Source: a virus. Taken from it: DNA of 23,397 nucleotides. The position numbers and the translations under genes are program-made. The notes beneath the pieces were generated by a model. It saw nothing but the letters and a program-made list of their open reading frames with translations, was not told the DNA's origin and ran no database searches. Positions 6,836 through 14,320 of the stretch are shown piece by piece (positions within the stretch are counted from its first letter, which is position 1; every line of letters begins with the position of its first letter). Where the stretch lies: positions 1 through 23,397 of the IMG/VR virus record IMGVR_UViG_3300028025_001788; one strand, written 5' to 3'.

Positions 6836-7950
6836 TGGGAAATCCAGTAGCCCAAATAGCAGGTTCAGCCTTACAGCTAGGTGGAAACCTAATTAGTGGC
6901 AGCAAAGCCTCTCAAGCAGCTAATCAACAAGCAACCGCTTTTCGTGACGCTGCGACATGGGCGAGAAATCAAGCTGCGTTTCAGCCGTTTGGTATCACTA
7001 CTGGCTTTGGTTCGTCTCAGTTTCAGACAGACCCAACTACAGGTCGTGTAACCTCTGCTGGGTATACGCTTGACCCACGCTTACAAGGTGTTCAGAATCA
7101 GTTAGCTGGGCAGTTTGGTAACTACAATCTAAATCCTGATGTATCTCAATTTCAGACTGCTGCTGGTCAGGCTTTTGGTGCTGGTACAAACCTGTTTAAT
7201 CTAGGTAATCAGTACGCTGCAATCTCTCCTGAACAAGCTCAACAACAGTACATGGCTAGCACACAGGCTGCGTTAGCTCCGGGTCGTGAAGCAGAGCGTA
7301 GTCGTTTAGCTAGTCAGGTATTCCGTACAGGTCGTACAGGTTTAGCTACTGGTGGTACAACTACAGGTATGCTACAATCTAATCCTGAGTATGCTGCCTT
7401 ATATAATGCTAGAGCACAGCAAGATTTAAACATTGCTCAACAAGCTCAAGAGCAGGGTCGTGCTAATCAACGATTTGGTGCTGAACTGTACGGTTCCGGT
7501 GCTGGCTTAAATCGTAGTGGTGCTAGTATGCTACAAGCTATTCCTGAATATCAAACAGCAGCTTATAGTCCGTTTGCGAAGTCACTAGGTTTATTTGCTG
7601 ATGTTGAGAAACTTGGTATGCAGCCGTATGAAATGAGTACAAGTCTAGCTAAGACGATTTCTGATGCTGGTGCTCGTCAGGGTGAGATACTAATGGGCGG
7701 TGAAAAACTTGCTGCTCCATCTCAGTTGGCTTATAGTTCTTACAGTCCTGTAGGCACTACTATGAGTACTTTTGGTCAACAGTTAGGCGGTATGGGAGGT
7801 GGTTCACAATCCACTGCGCAGTATTATGGAACAACACCCGGCTCACAACAATCTCGTATGCTTGCTGAGCAAGATGCTGGAATTGGTAATTGGGGTCAAG
7901 GTGGTGGTTCAAGTAGTTGGTTTAGTAACTTTCTTCAAGGAATTAAATAA
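6835..7950 (+). CDS. Internal virion / DNA ejection-type protein 1
   Basis: A 371-residue protein rich in Ala, Gln, Gly and Ser. It starts GNPVAQIAGSALQLGGNLIS, a hydrophobic/small-residue segment followed by a helical region (SKASQAANQQATAFRDAATW). This is the style of podovirus ejection proteins such as T7 gp14 and P22 gp7. The middle contains helices (RSRLASQVFRTGRTGLATGG, QQDLNIAQQAQEQGRANQ) and the end is Gly/Ser-rich. The position after the tail tube genes and before two larger helical proteins matches the T7 13-14-15-16 block. No enzymatic motif is seen. It is joined to both neighbours by TAATG overlaps. The role is inferred from composition and order. Confidence 0.65.
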   Translation: MGNPVAQIAGSALQLGGNLISGSKASQAANQQATAFRDAATWARNQAAFQPFGITTGFGSSQFQTDPTTGRVTSAGYTLDPRLQGVQNQLAGQFGNYNLNPDVSQFQTAAGQAFGAGTNLFNLGNQYAAISPEQAQQQYMASTQAALAPGREAERSRLASQVFRTGRTGLATGGTTTGMLQSNPEYAALYNARAQQDLNIAQQAQEQGRANQRFGAELYGSGAGLNRSGASMLQAIPEYQTAAYSPFAKSLGLFADVEKLGMQPYEMSTSLAKTISDAGARQGEILMGGEKLAAPSQLAYSSYSPVGTTMSTFGQQLGGMGGGSQSTAQYYGTTPGSQQSRMLAEQDAGIGNWGQGGGSSSWFSNFLQGIK

Positions 7951-9083
7951 TGGCTACTGATATCGTCGGAAGTTTATTTGGAGTTAATCCACAAGCCTAT
8001 CAACAAGCTCAGCAGAAGAATGAGTTTTCTCAAGACTATCAAGCTGCTCAGTTAGACCCACTACAAAGAGCTGAGTTAGGTCTTCGTCAATCTGGACGAG
8101 CACTTGGTCGTTCTGTTGGTGGTTTGTTAGGACTACAAGACCCTGAGCTAGCTAAAATATCACAGATTAAACAAATGTCTTCACAGTTTAATTTAGCTGA
8201 CCCACAAGGTCTTCGTGACTTTGGTAATGCAATTAAAGAATTTGCTCCGCAAGAAGCTATGCAAGCCATCGCTGCTGCTGATGAGCGTGAGAAATCTTCT
8301 TTAGGTATTCAAAAGACTAAAGCTGATATTACCAAAGCTGAGTTATCTGCTGCACAAGAAGAGAAACTTCGTGCTGAGTTAGTTGGTTTAGGTCCTAATG
8401 CAACTGATGAGCAGGTTATCAATGTAGTGACTAAATATGGCTCACCTGATAAGATTCTTCAAGTTCTACAACGCTCACAAGATGCAAAACTGCGTAGAGC
8501 AGAGATTGCTGCAGGTAAAGGTGAGAAACCACCTAAACCACTATCTGCTGGTCTGCAGAAATCAGAAGATGCTGACTTAGCTAAGATTGATAACTTAACA
8601 GCTCAGTCTGACGCACTGTTACCATCTATTAAAAACTTAACAAAAGATGAAAAAGGTGTTCGTGCTCTTGAGTTGAGTCCCGGTAAGATTGCAACTTATC
8701 TAGCACAGAACGCTGCTGGTAACTCAACACCAACCAGTCAAAAATATGCTGCCTTAAAATCTGCTGTTGATACTGCAGTTAATTTACAAGTTAGTGCAGA
8801 AAAAGGTGTTCAAACTGACCGAGATGTGTTGCGTTTCGCTAATGCGTTAGTAGCAGCTTATGGTAAATTCGATACCGAAGCCACTTTAGAAGCATTGCAA
8901 AAGTATAATGATGCAGTTGTAACTGCTAAGAATAAAACTGAAAAGATTATTCAATCTCGTCGTAAGTCTCAGAAAGTAGAGCCGTATGAGTTTGAGTCGT
9001 CAACTACTCCAACAGAACAGCCTTCCGCTAAGAAAAAAACTCGTACACTGAAGTCTGGTCTTGTCGTAACTATTGAGGATTAA
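7950..9083 (+). CDS. Internal virion / DNA ejection-type protein 2
   Basis: A 377-residue, mainly alpha-helical protein with many Gln, Ala, Lys and Glu residues. The N-terminus (SLFGVNPQAYQQAQQKNEFS) precedes an RAELGLRQSGRALG segment. Long heptad-like stretches occur around residues 110-140 (KTKADITKAELSAAQEEK) and 180-330, suggesting coiled coils. The C-terminus is basic (AKKKTRTLKSGLVV). It occupies the slot of T7 gp15-like ejection proteins, which form the periplasmic conduit during DNA entry. No catalytic motif is visible, and the assignment is by neighbourhood. Translation is coupled to the upstream gene by TAATG; the downstream gene starts 3 bases after the stop with an AAGG ribosome site. 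Confidence 0.6.
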   Translation: MATDIVGSLFGVNPQAYQQAQQKNEFSQDYQAAQLDPLQRAELGLRQSGRALGRSVGGLLGLQDPELAKISQIKQMSSQFNLADPQGLRDFGNAIKEFAPQEAMQAIAAADEREKSSLGIQKTKADITKAELSAAQEEKLRAELVGLGPNATDEQVINVVTKYGSPDKILQVLQRSQDAKLRRAEIAAGKGEKPPKPLSAGLQKSEDADLAKIDNLTAQSDALLPSIKNLTKDEKGVRALELSPGKIATYLAQNAAGNSTPTSQKYAALKSAVDTAVNLQVSAEKGVQTDRDVLRFANALVAAYGKFDTEATLEALQKYNDAVVTAKNKTEKIIQSRRKSQKVEPYEFESSTTPTEQPSAKKKTRTLKSGLVVTIED

Positions 9084-9085
9084 GG

Positions 9086-10570
9086 ATGCCAAAATATACC
9101 ATTAACGGTGTAACCTACACCTCTGCTACAGAGTTGTCTGATTCAGATTTAGAAGAATTATCTGGCGGAGCACCTACAACACCTGCTCCAACGGCTGCTC
9201 CTAAAGGGCGGTCTATGATGGATGAACTAGGTCGTCAGATTGGTCTTACAGCTCGTGCTGGTTATGAGGCATTTACATCTCCAGCTACTGCAGTCTTAGA
9301 AGCTGGTAGAGGTGTATACAATCTAGGTGCTCAAGCACTTGGCTCTGAAAGCCGTATGCCATCCTTCTATGGCGAACAAGAGAAGATGTTGAGTAATGTA
9401 TTACCAACTCCTGAAAATGCTACTGAAAGAGCTGTACAGGCTGGTACACAAGCAATGGCTGGTACTGCTGGTATGGCTAAGGTAGCTCCTAATGTACCTG
9501 CACTGGCTTCTGATTTAATTAGACAAATCCCTGCGTCATCGGCAGCAGGTGCGGTATCTCAACCAACTGCAGAAATAGTAAAAGAAATCACTGGTAGCGA
9601 CACTGCTGCTACCATTGCTGGTCTCCTAACAGGTACAGTGGCTGCTGCTTCTGTAGGAAAAGGTATTGATTATAAATATCGTCCAAGAGAGACTATTGCT
9701 CAAGTTAAAGACAGAGCATCACAGTCATATCAAGCTGTAGACAATGCTGGTATTACTGTTAAAGCATCTAGTATCCAAAATATGTTTAAAGACATTAGTA
9801 CTGCTTTAGATGATGCTCGTATGGTTCCCGGTACTGACCAAGCTAGAGAAGTAACAGCTCGATTAACTGAGATGTCAAGAGTTCTCGGCAACAATACTTC
9901 AATCCCATTCAGCTCTGTTGATAAGATGCGAGCTATGCTGAATGACTTAAAAGCAAGTAAAGATGCTGATATTAAGCGTTTAGGTTCTGTTGCGGTTGCT
10001 AAGGTTGATGATTACATCAGTAATATCAACGGTAAAGACATTGTTGCTGGTAAAGATGGTATTGACAAAGCAGTTAAAGATATCATGTCTGCTCGTAAAG
10101 ACTGGAGAAACGCTGGTAGAGCACAAACTTTAGAAGATGCTTTAGATGTAGCAGAAGTTAAAGCTCTTGACCCTAAAGCCTCAGAGAGTGAACTTATCCG
10201 TCGTGGCTTTATCAACCTTGCTGCAAACAAAGACAAGATGAAGTTATTTACTCCGTCTGAGCAGAACATCATTAAAAGTGTTGCCAAAGGCGGTCCTTTT
10301 GACTCAGTCCTATCTATGATTGCTAGGTTTAGTCCTCTGCGTTCACAGCTTATGGCTGCAGGACAAGCTGCTGCATATACCCAGTCTCCAACTGCAGCAT
10401 TGACTCTGGCTGGCGGTGGTTTGACTGCTGATTTATTACAAGGTGTTTTGCGTAAACAAGCAGCTCAGTCTGCAGTACGAGAGATTGCTGCAGGAGCTAC
10501 ACCAAGAGCACCAAACCTTGCTTACAGAGGATTACTTACAGGTGCATTAAATCCACCTGAAGGTCAGTAA
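9086..10570 (+). CDS. Internal virion / DNA ejection-type protein 3
   Basis: A 494-residue protein. Residues 1-30 (KYTINGVTYTSATELSDSDL) form a small beta/helical cap, followed by a Pro/Ala-rich linker. Residues 50-200 hold hydrophobic Gly/Ala-rich helices (TAATIAGLLTGTVAAASVGK) that could insert in a membrane. Residues 200-400 are charged helices. Near the C-terminus there is a second hydrophobic stretch (FSPLRSQLMAAGQAAAYTQS; LTLAGGGLTADLLQGVL). This amphiphilic layout is typical of podovirus ejection proteins that cross the cell envelope (P22 gp16/gp20, T7 gp16). It is far shorter than T7 gp16 (1318 aa), and I see no lysozyme or transglycosylase active-site motif. The stop overlaps the holin start (TAATG). 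Confidence 0.62.
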   Translation: MPKYTINGVTYTSATELSDSDLEELSGGAPTTPAPTAAPKGRSMMDELGRQIGLTARAGYEAFTSPATAVLEAGRGVYNLGAQALGSESRMPSFYGEQEKMLSNVLPTPENATERAVQAGTQAMAGTAGMAKVAPNVPALASDLIRQIPASSAAGAVSQPTAEIVKEITGSDTAATIAGLLTGTVAAASVGKGIDYKYRPRETIAQVKDRASQSYQAVDNAGITVKASSIQNMFKDISTALDDARMVPGTDQAREVTARLTEMSRVLGNNTSIPFSSVDKMRAMLNDLKASKDADIKRLGSVAVAKVDDYISNINGKDIVAGKDGIDKAVKDIMSARKDWRNAGRAQTLEDALDVAEVKALDPKASESELIRRGFINLAANKDKMKLFTPSEQNIIKSVAKGGPFDSVLSMIARFSPLRSQLMAAGQAAAYTQSPTAALTLAGGGLTADLLQGVLRKQAAQSAVREIAAGATPRAPNLAYRGLLTGALNPPEGQ

Positions 10571-10944
10571 TGGACCCAATCACACTACTAGCAGCATTTG
10601 CACCGTTAGCGGTTGACTTAGGTAAATCCCTAATCAGCCGTTTCGTTGCTCCTGACCAGTTTAAACCATCTACTATCGAGCAGTATGTTCAAGTTAAACA
10701 GCTTGACCTAGATATGTTTAAGGCTTTAAACGACGCTGGTGGCACGAATCAGTCCTACTTGTGGGTAGAGGCTATCGTAAGGTTACAAAGACCAATGGTG
10801 GTCGCTGTAGCACTTCTAGTATGGGCTTGGAGTCACTCTTATGGCACACCTAGCTCAGAAGTAGATAACTTCGCTGCTATTGTAGGCTTCTATCTGTTTG
10901 GTGACAGGACTATGTTCTACGCTAAGAATGGGATTGCTAAATGA
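10570..10944 (+). CDS. Holin of the 3TM/GTA type
   Basis: A 124-residue protein. Residues 1-24 are a hydrophobic helix (PITLLAAFAPLAVDLGKSLI), followed by a soluble helix. The family signature WVEAIVRLQRP (W65 to P75) then leads into a membrane helix at about 76-90 (MVVAVALLVWAW) and another at about 101-113 (FAAIVGFYLFGDR). The 'W...vRP' motif before two membrane helices matches holins of the GTA_holin_3TM type. Direct coupling to the M15 endolysin by an ATGA overlap supports a lysis role: a pore-forming protein that lets the endolysin reach the wall. A second small membrane protein of holin style is present at 1782-1988. Confidence 0.8.
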   Translation: MDPITLLAAFAPLAVDLGKSLISRFVAPDQFKPSTIEQYVQVKQLDLDMFKALNDAGGTNQSYLWVEAIVRLQRPMVVAVALLVWAWSHSYGTPSSEVDNFAAIVGFYLFGDRTMFYAKNGIAK

Positions 10945-11309
10945 GTTTTACACTGTCTGAACGCTCTAAGACTAACCTCAAAGGTGTAGATGATAGACTC
11001 GTAAAGATTGTAGAGCAAGCCATTCAAGAAAGCCCTATTGACTTCACTGTCACAGAAGGTCTTAGAACGCCTCAGAGACAGCAGGAGTTAGTAAATAAAG
11101 GCTTCAGTCAAACCATGAAATCAAAGCACCTAACAGGTCACGCAGTTGACTTAGTTGCTATTGTAGATGGTAAGGTAAGCTGGGACAAGAAACACTATCC
11201 GCCACTCGCTGAAGTCATGAAGAAAGTTGCTGCAGAGCAAGGTACAAAGATTCGTTGGGGTGGTGACTTTAAGTCATTCTTCGATGGTCCACACTTTGAA
11301 CTGATATAA
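10941..11309 (+). CDS. Endolysin, M15 family zinc peptidase
   Basis: A 122-residue peptidase of the VanY/M15C class, which cleaves peptide cross-bridges of peptidoglycan (L-alanyl-D-glutamate or D-Ala-D-Ala type). The zinc motif S61-x-H63-x2-G66-x-A68-x-D70 is intact, and the C-terminal W106-GGDF...D115-x2-H118-F-E gives the third ligand, H118. EGLRTPQRQQEL (residues 39-50) is the substrate-binding helix typical of the family. No signal peptide or cell-wall binding domain is present, so export must depend on the holin encoded just upstream with an ATGA overlap. The size matches single-domain phage endolysins of this class (T5 Lys, 137 aa). It is the last gene of the + arm. Confidence 0.93.
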   Translation: MSFTLSERSKTNLKGVDDRLVKIVEQAIQESPIDFTVTEGLRTPQRQQELVNKGFSQTMKSKHLTGHAVDLVAIVDGKVSWDKKHYPPLAEVMKKVAAEQGTKIRWGGDFKSFFDGPHFELI

Positions 11310-11334
11310 AAAAAGAGGCTTCCGAAGAAGCCCC
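11306..11334 (-). terminator. Intrinsic terminator of the leftward (replication) operon
   Basis: Read on the - strand: GGCTTC, loop TTCG, GAAGCC, then TCTTTTTTTTAT. The six-base-pair stem (11317-11322 with 11327-11332) is closed by C-G around a UUCG tetraloop, one of the most stable RNA loops known, and is followed at once by a T-run. This is a textbook rho-independent terminator for leftward transcripts. On the + strand the loop is CGAA and no T-run follows (CCTGTCAAAG), so it should not stop the late rightward transcript well. It lies between the two convergent arms, and its T-run overlaps the last codons and stop of the endolysin gene. Confidence 0.9.
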
Positions 11335-11354
11335 TGTCAAAGTACTACACAATA

Positions 11355-11831
11355 TTAGTATACAGGTGTTAGCTGGTCTATCTTTAAGTTATAACAATCT
11401 GCTTTAATCTCAAAAGAGTTATCACCATCAAGTTCACCTTTCTTACGAAACTGAGCTTCTTTGTAATAATCATCTTTCTTAATCATCCCTAATACCCAGC
11501 CACGAGTTAAATCGTTTGTTACTCGTACAAAGCAATAGTAATCACACTGTTGTTTTGTATTGTAAGCAGCAACTGAACACTCATAATATCCTTTAGGCTT
11601 AACCTTAGCTCTTTTTGTCTTGACATCAACAGTAGAGCCGTTGTCTAACACTAAATCATATTCATAGGTATTTTTTAACTTACCTTTTAAAATTTGATTT
11701 GCTAATAGTTCACCAAGAAATCCAATGGTGTTGCCGTCACCATTGGAGATACTGTTTCTTAATGTACCCATTTCATCTGTCTTTGCTTTAGCAAGCTCAC
11801 GCATTTCATCGGTAATTAAGATTTCAATCAT
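11355..11831 (-). CDS. PD-(D/E)XK-type nuclease-like protein
   Basis: A 158-residue protein, last in the leftward arm. I start it at the ATG (11829-11831) overlapping the reductase stop as ATGA, rather than the in-frame start 24 bases upstream. The fold signature is visible: a helix with GFLGELLANQIL (E41), YDLVLDNG (D59), then the strand STVDVKTK (D69-x-K71), followed by a strand with YYECSVAAY. This is the E...D...D-x-K arrangement of PD-(D/E)XK enzymes, which include Holliday junction resolvases and restriction-like nucleases. It could serve as the branched-DNA resolvase (T7 gp3 analogue) or degrade host DNA. The exact family is not recognised. Confidence 0.72.
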   Translation of the reverse strand: MIEILITDEMRELAKAKTDEMGTLRNSISNGDGNTIGFLGELLANQILKGKLKNTYEYDLVLDNGSTVDVKTKRAKVKPKGYYECSVAAYNTKQQCDYYCFVRVTNDLTRGWVLGMIKKDDYYKEAQFRKKGELDGDNSFEIKADCYNLKIDQLTPVY

Positions 11832-13741
11832 ATTGAGCAACCACCTGCAGTACAAGACAACATCTGAGCACCTTCCACATTGTCATCATACTCTTTAAAG
11901 TTCTCCCAATCTACTGTCGTAGGTACAAGAGACTTCAATCTGTTGTATTGCTCTTCAGTACATTCTTCATATGGAGCTTGCTTGTAAGTTCCACCATCCA
12001 TCGGTAGGAAAGACACACCAGTAACTTCGTCGAAGTGCTTGAATGTCCATGCTCCGACATCCATCCATTCGTTCTCTAAAACAGAGATAGTTACTGAAGG
12101 CTTGTGCTCACAGTAGTGACGCTGGAAAATCAACCACAACTTTAAGTGTTGAATAGCTGATAAGTCTTCACGCAACAGACCACCTTCTGCTACTTCTACC
12201 GGAAAGCTAAATACTGTTGTTGAATCAGGCTTCATCACACATGGCTCTGCTACAAACCCAGCTTGAATCATAAACTGTGTTAGTGGGTCTTTGTTATCAG
12301 CTCGAACACGACGAATATAATACTTACTGTGTTGAGGGTGAATACCACTAGCGGTGCTGCAAAGCTGAGAAACTGTTCCCTCTGGCTTGACTGCGGTGAC
12401 AGCCACAGACTGGTTAATACCAATAGCTGAAGCATAAAAAGCGTTAGTAGAAACAGCAAGGTCACGGAGAGCCTCCAATCGAGCAGGTAATGTTTCATCA
12501 TCAGGGTTGTTTAACAAAGTGTTGTCGCAAATACCAGTCATTGATACACCTAACAACGCTTCTTCTTCGGTGTTCTTCTGCCAAATCTTACGCAAGTATG
12601 GAAACTCTGTTAACGACGCTTGGAATGTTCCCAGAATCGTAGCAAGACGAATCTTACGGCTAATATCATCTTCAGTATCAGTAGCACGAATGATGCAGCT
12701 AGACAGATTACAGAATTGGTAAGGACGTAAAATTATCTCACTACATGGATTTGTTCCGAACTCATAAGACGCATCTCGTCGTCCATTCTTAGCAGCTTGT
12801 ACCTGAGAAGCCTGACGATTGAAGATACCACGCTCACCAGAGTGTGATTCATAGATAGAACTCCATTCACGCATGAATTGACCAATAGATGGTGTCTCTA
12901 GGTACGAGGCAGAGTTGTTTGCCAATGCTCGTTGACCTTGACCATCCCACCAGTTACCAGCTTTAGCATGAGCCATCTTGTCGTCAGATAAGTCTGACAA
13001 AGAAATCATGGCTGACCGTCGGACTCCACCCACAACAACAACTTCCCCGATTTTGCAGAGAATATCATGACACTCAAGGGAAGACAAACGACGACCAACT
13101 GCTCCCTTAAATTTAATGATGCAAAACTTATAAAGTTCTTCCAAAGGACCGGGTCCAGAAGCTCTGCCCCCAAATGTCTTAAGTCTAGCTCCTGCTGGGC
13201 GAACTCGTGAAGTGTCAAACTTTGGAATTTCGCCAGCATACAGAAGAGCCAAGAGCTGTCGTAACGATTTTGCCCATCCTTCTTTAGAATCCGACACAAC
13301 AATAGAAGTCTTACTATCAAACAACTGAGACGGGACTTCAGGTAGCTTAGAGACATACTTTTGCTCCACAGAGAAACCAACACCTGTACCACAGAGAAGA
13401 ATATACATCGCTTCGTCAAAGGCTTTAGGGTCGTCGATAGGTAAATAAGAACAGTTAAATGCAGCCACATTCTGACGCTCTAGGGCTGGTCCTGCTGTCA
13501 TTACTGCTCTCATGCTTGGCACTACATCTAACGCTACTACGGCTTGCTCTAGCTCGTTACGCAGCTCTTTAGTGAGTGTGTAGTTCTGCTTAGTTGCAAG
13601 GTGCTTCTCCATAAAATCAAAGTATCGTGCTACTGTCTCATCCCAGTGTTCACGACGACCTTTATCGTCAAGATAGCGGCTGTATCTCGATTTACTGATA
13701 AAAGTATTATAGGGGGTCATTTCGTATTTCTTAGTAGACAT
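11828..13741 (-). CDS. nrdJ: Adenosylcobalamin-dependent (class II) ribonucleoside-triphosphate reductase
   Basis: A 637-residue monomeric class II reductase that makes deoxyribonucleotides for phage DNA synthesis using vitamin B12 coenzyme. Visible active-site parts are: the redox cysteine in AAFNC97SYL; NPC333SE335 (thiyl radical Cys and catalytic Glu) followed by FC344NLS (second redox Cys); PEGT; and a C-terminal shuttle pair C630-TAGG-C635. The layout parallels Lactobacillus leichmannii RTPR (739 aa), but it is about 100 residues shorter. I start at the ATG at 13741, which has GGAG about 8 bases upstream, not the ATG at 13759. That ribosome site lies inside the last codons of the GIY-YIG gene. 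The enzyme has no partner subunit and works without oxygen, but it depends on host B12. Confidence 0.95.
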   Translation of the reverse strand: MSTKKYEMTPYNTFISKSRYSRYLDDKGRREHWDETVARYFDFMEKHLATKQNYTLTKELRNELEQAVVALDVVPSMRAVMTAGPALERQNVAAFNCSYLPIDDPKAFDEAMYILLCGTGVGFSVEQKYVSKLPEVPSQLFDSKTSIVVSDSKEGWAKSLRQLLALLYAGEIPKFDTSRVRPAGARLKTFGGRASGPGPLEELYKFCIIKFKGAVGRRLSSLECHDILCKIGEVVVVGGVRRSAMISLSDLSDDKMAHAKAGNWWDGQGQRALANNSASYLETPSIGQFMREWSSIYESHSGERGIFNRQASQVQAAKNGRRDASYEFGTNPCSEIILRPYQFCNLSSCIIRATDTEDDISRKIRLATILGTFQASLTEFPYLRKIWQKNTEEEALLGVSMTGICDNTLLNNPDDETLPARLEALRDLAVSTNAFYASAIGINQSVAVTAVKPEGTVSQLCSTASGIHPQHSKYYIRRVRADNKDPLTQFMIQAGFVAEPCVMKPDSTTVFSFPVEVAEGGLLREDLSAIQHLKLWLIFQRHYCEHKPSVTISVLENEWMDVGAWTFKHFDEVTGVSFLPMDGGTYKQAPYEECTEEQYNRLKSLVPTTVDWENFKEYDDNVEGAQMLSCTAGGCSI

Positions 13742-14165
13742 TACACATTCTCCATGCACTCATTGTGTTTGTTCTTGTTCCAGCACCGCCTAGTAAAAAG
13801 GCAATATTAGAATAAGAGTACCCCATTTCTCTTAATGATTTTGCAAATTTATGTACTTCGTTAAATTTCCACTTATCACTAACATAGTCTGGATTTTTAC
13901 ATTTATTATAAATAGGTAAATATTGTTCAATCAGTTTTGTTTCTAACGCTACGGCTTCTTTAGAACTTAAATTAGATTCTACAATACTTGCCCAATCGCT
14001 TGGTACATATCCTTGTTCAAGATAACTTCGTAAAAGCTGGTTATGGTGAGTGCTTCTTTTATTGCTTCTCCATTCCCATGCTCTTTCACCTGTTCCAACA
14101 CCAACATAGATTGTTTCACCAGTTGCTATATTAGTGTGGATATATACATATTTAGGTAAAGCCAT
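13731..14165 (-). CDS. GIY-YIG endonuclease with C-terminal HTH, probable homing endonuclease
   Basis: A 144-residue protein. The N-terminal domain has Y6-V-Y8 and Y20-V-G22 (the GIY and YIG positions), R28 in GERAW, E75 in ALETKLIE and N87 in PIYN: the catalytic set of GIY-YIG nucleases. Residues 103-144 (EVHKFAKSLREMGYSYSNIA, FLLGGAGTRT) look like a DNA-binding helix-turn-helix. This layout is typical of small free-standing Seg-type homing endonucleases. The gene is AT-rich and lies directly before the ribonucleotide reductase gene, a frequent homing target in phages. It starts on a TAATG overlap and its last 11 bases overlap the reductase start, so it has become part of the translated operon. 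Confidence 0.87.
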   Translation of the reverse strand: MALPKYVYIHTNIATGETIYVGVGTGERAWEWRSNKRSTHHNQLLRSYLEQGYVPSDWASIVESNLSSKEAVALETKLIEQYLPIYNKCKNPDYVSDKWKFNEVHKFAKSLREMGYSYSNIAFLLGGAGTRTNTMSAWRMCNVY

Positions 14166-14320
14166 TATTCAACTTCTTTCTCTAATGTGTCGGCTTTGTC
14201 TTCAATTAAATCACTAAATCTTTCTACTAGTTCCTCGCTTGTTATCTCCAGCAGTTCTAACAGGTCTAGCTCTGGTAGTTGTTTTAGTCTTTCCTTTATC
14301 TCCGGTATCGTTAACGACAT
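14165..14320 (-). CDS. Small acidic conserved phage protein, 51 aa
   Basis: A hidden 51-residue gene. It reads MSLTIPEIKERLKQLPELDL, then LELLEITSEELVERFSDLIE, ending DKADTLEKEVE. I recognise this as a widespread small phage protein with the pattern EIKxRLKQL...LLELLxIxSEELVxRF, without a known function. It is strongly acidic and helical. AGGAG lies about 10 bases before the ATG, and the stop overlaps the GIY-YIG start (TAATG). Its first 107 bases overlap, in another frame, the C-terminal tail of the glycosyltransferase gene. The clear family pattern means this frame is the conserved one. Confidence 0.85.
   Translation of the reverse strand: MSLTIPEIKERLKQLPELDLLELLEITSEELVERFSDLIEDKADTLEKEVE

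Noticed and set aside
11335-11365. Second hairpin (CCTGT/ACAGG) that might terminate rightward transcripts
   Set aside because: Only a five-base stem with a long loop and no T-run on the + strand.
12280-12501. 73-aa hydrophobic frame inside the reductase gene
   Set aside because: It looks like a membrane protein but overlaps the conserved reductase C-terminal half out of frame, with no ribosome site.
13006-13470. 154-aa antisense-frame protein inside the reductase gene
   Set aside because: It is on the same strand but in another frame of an unmistakable reductase, has Leu/Val/Ser-rich shadow composition, and shows no start signal.
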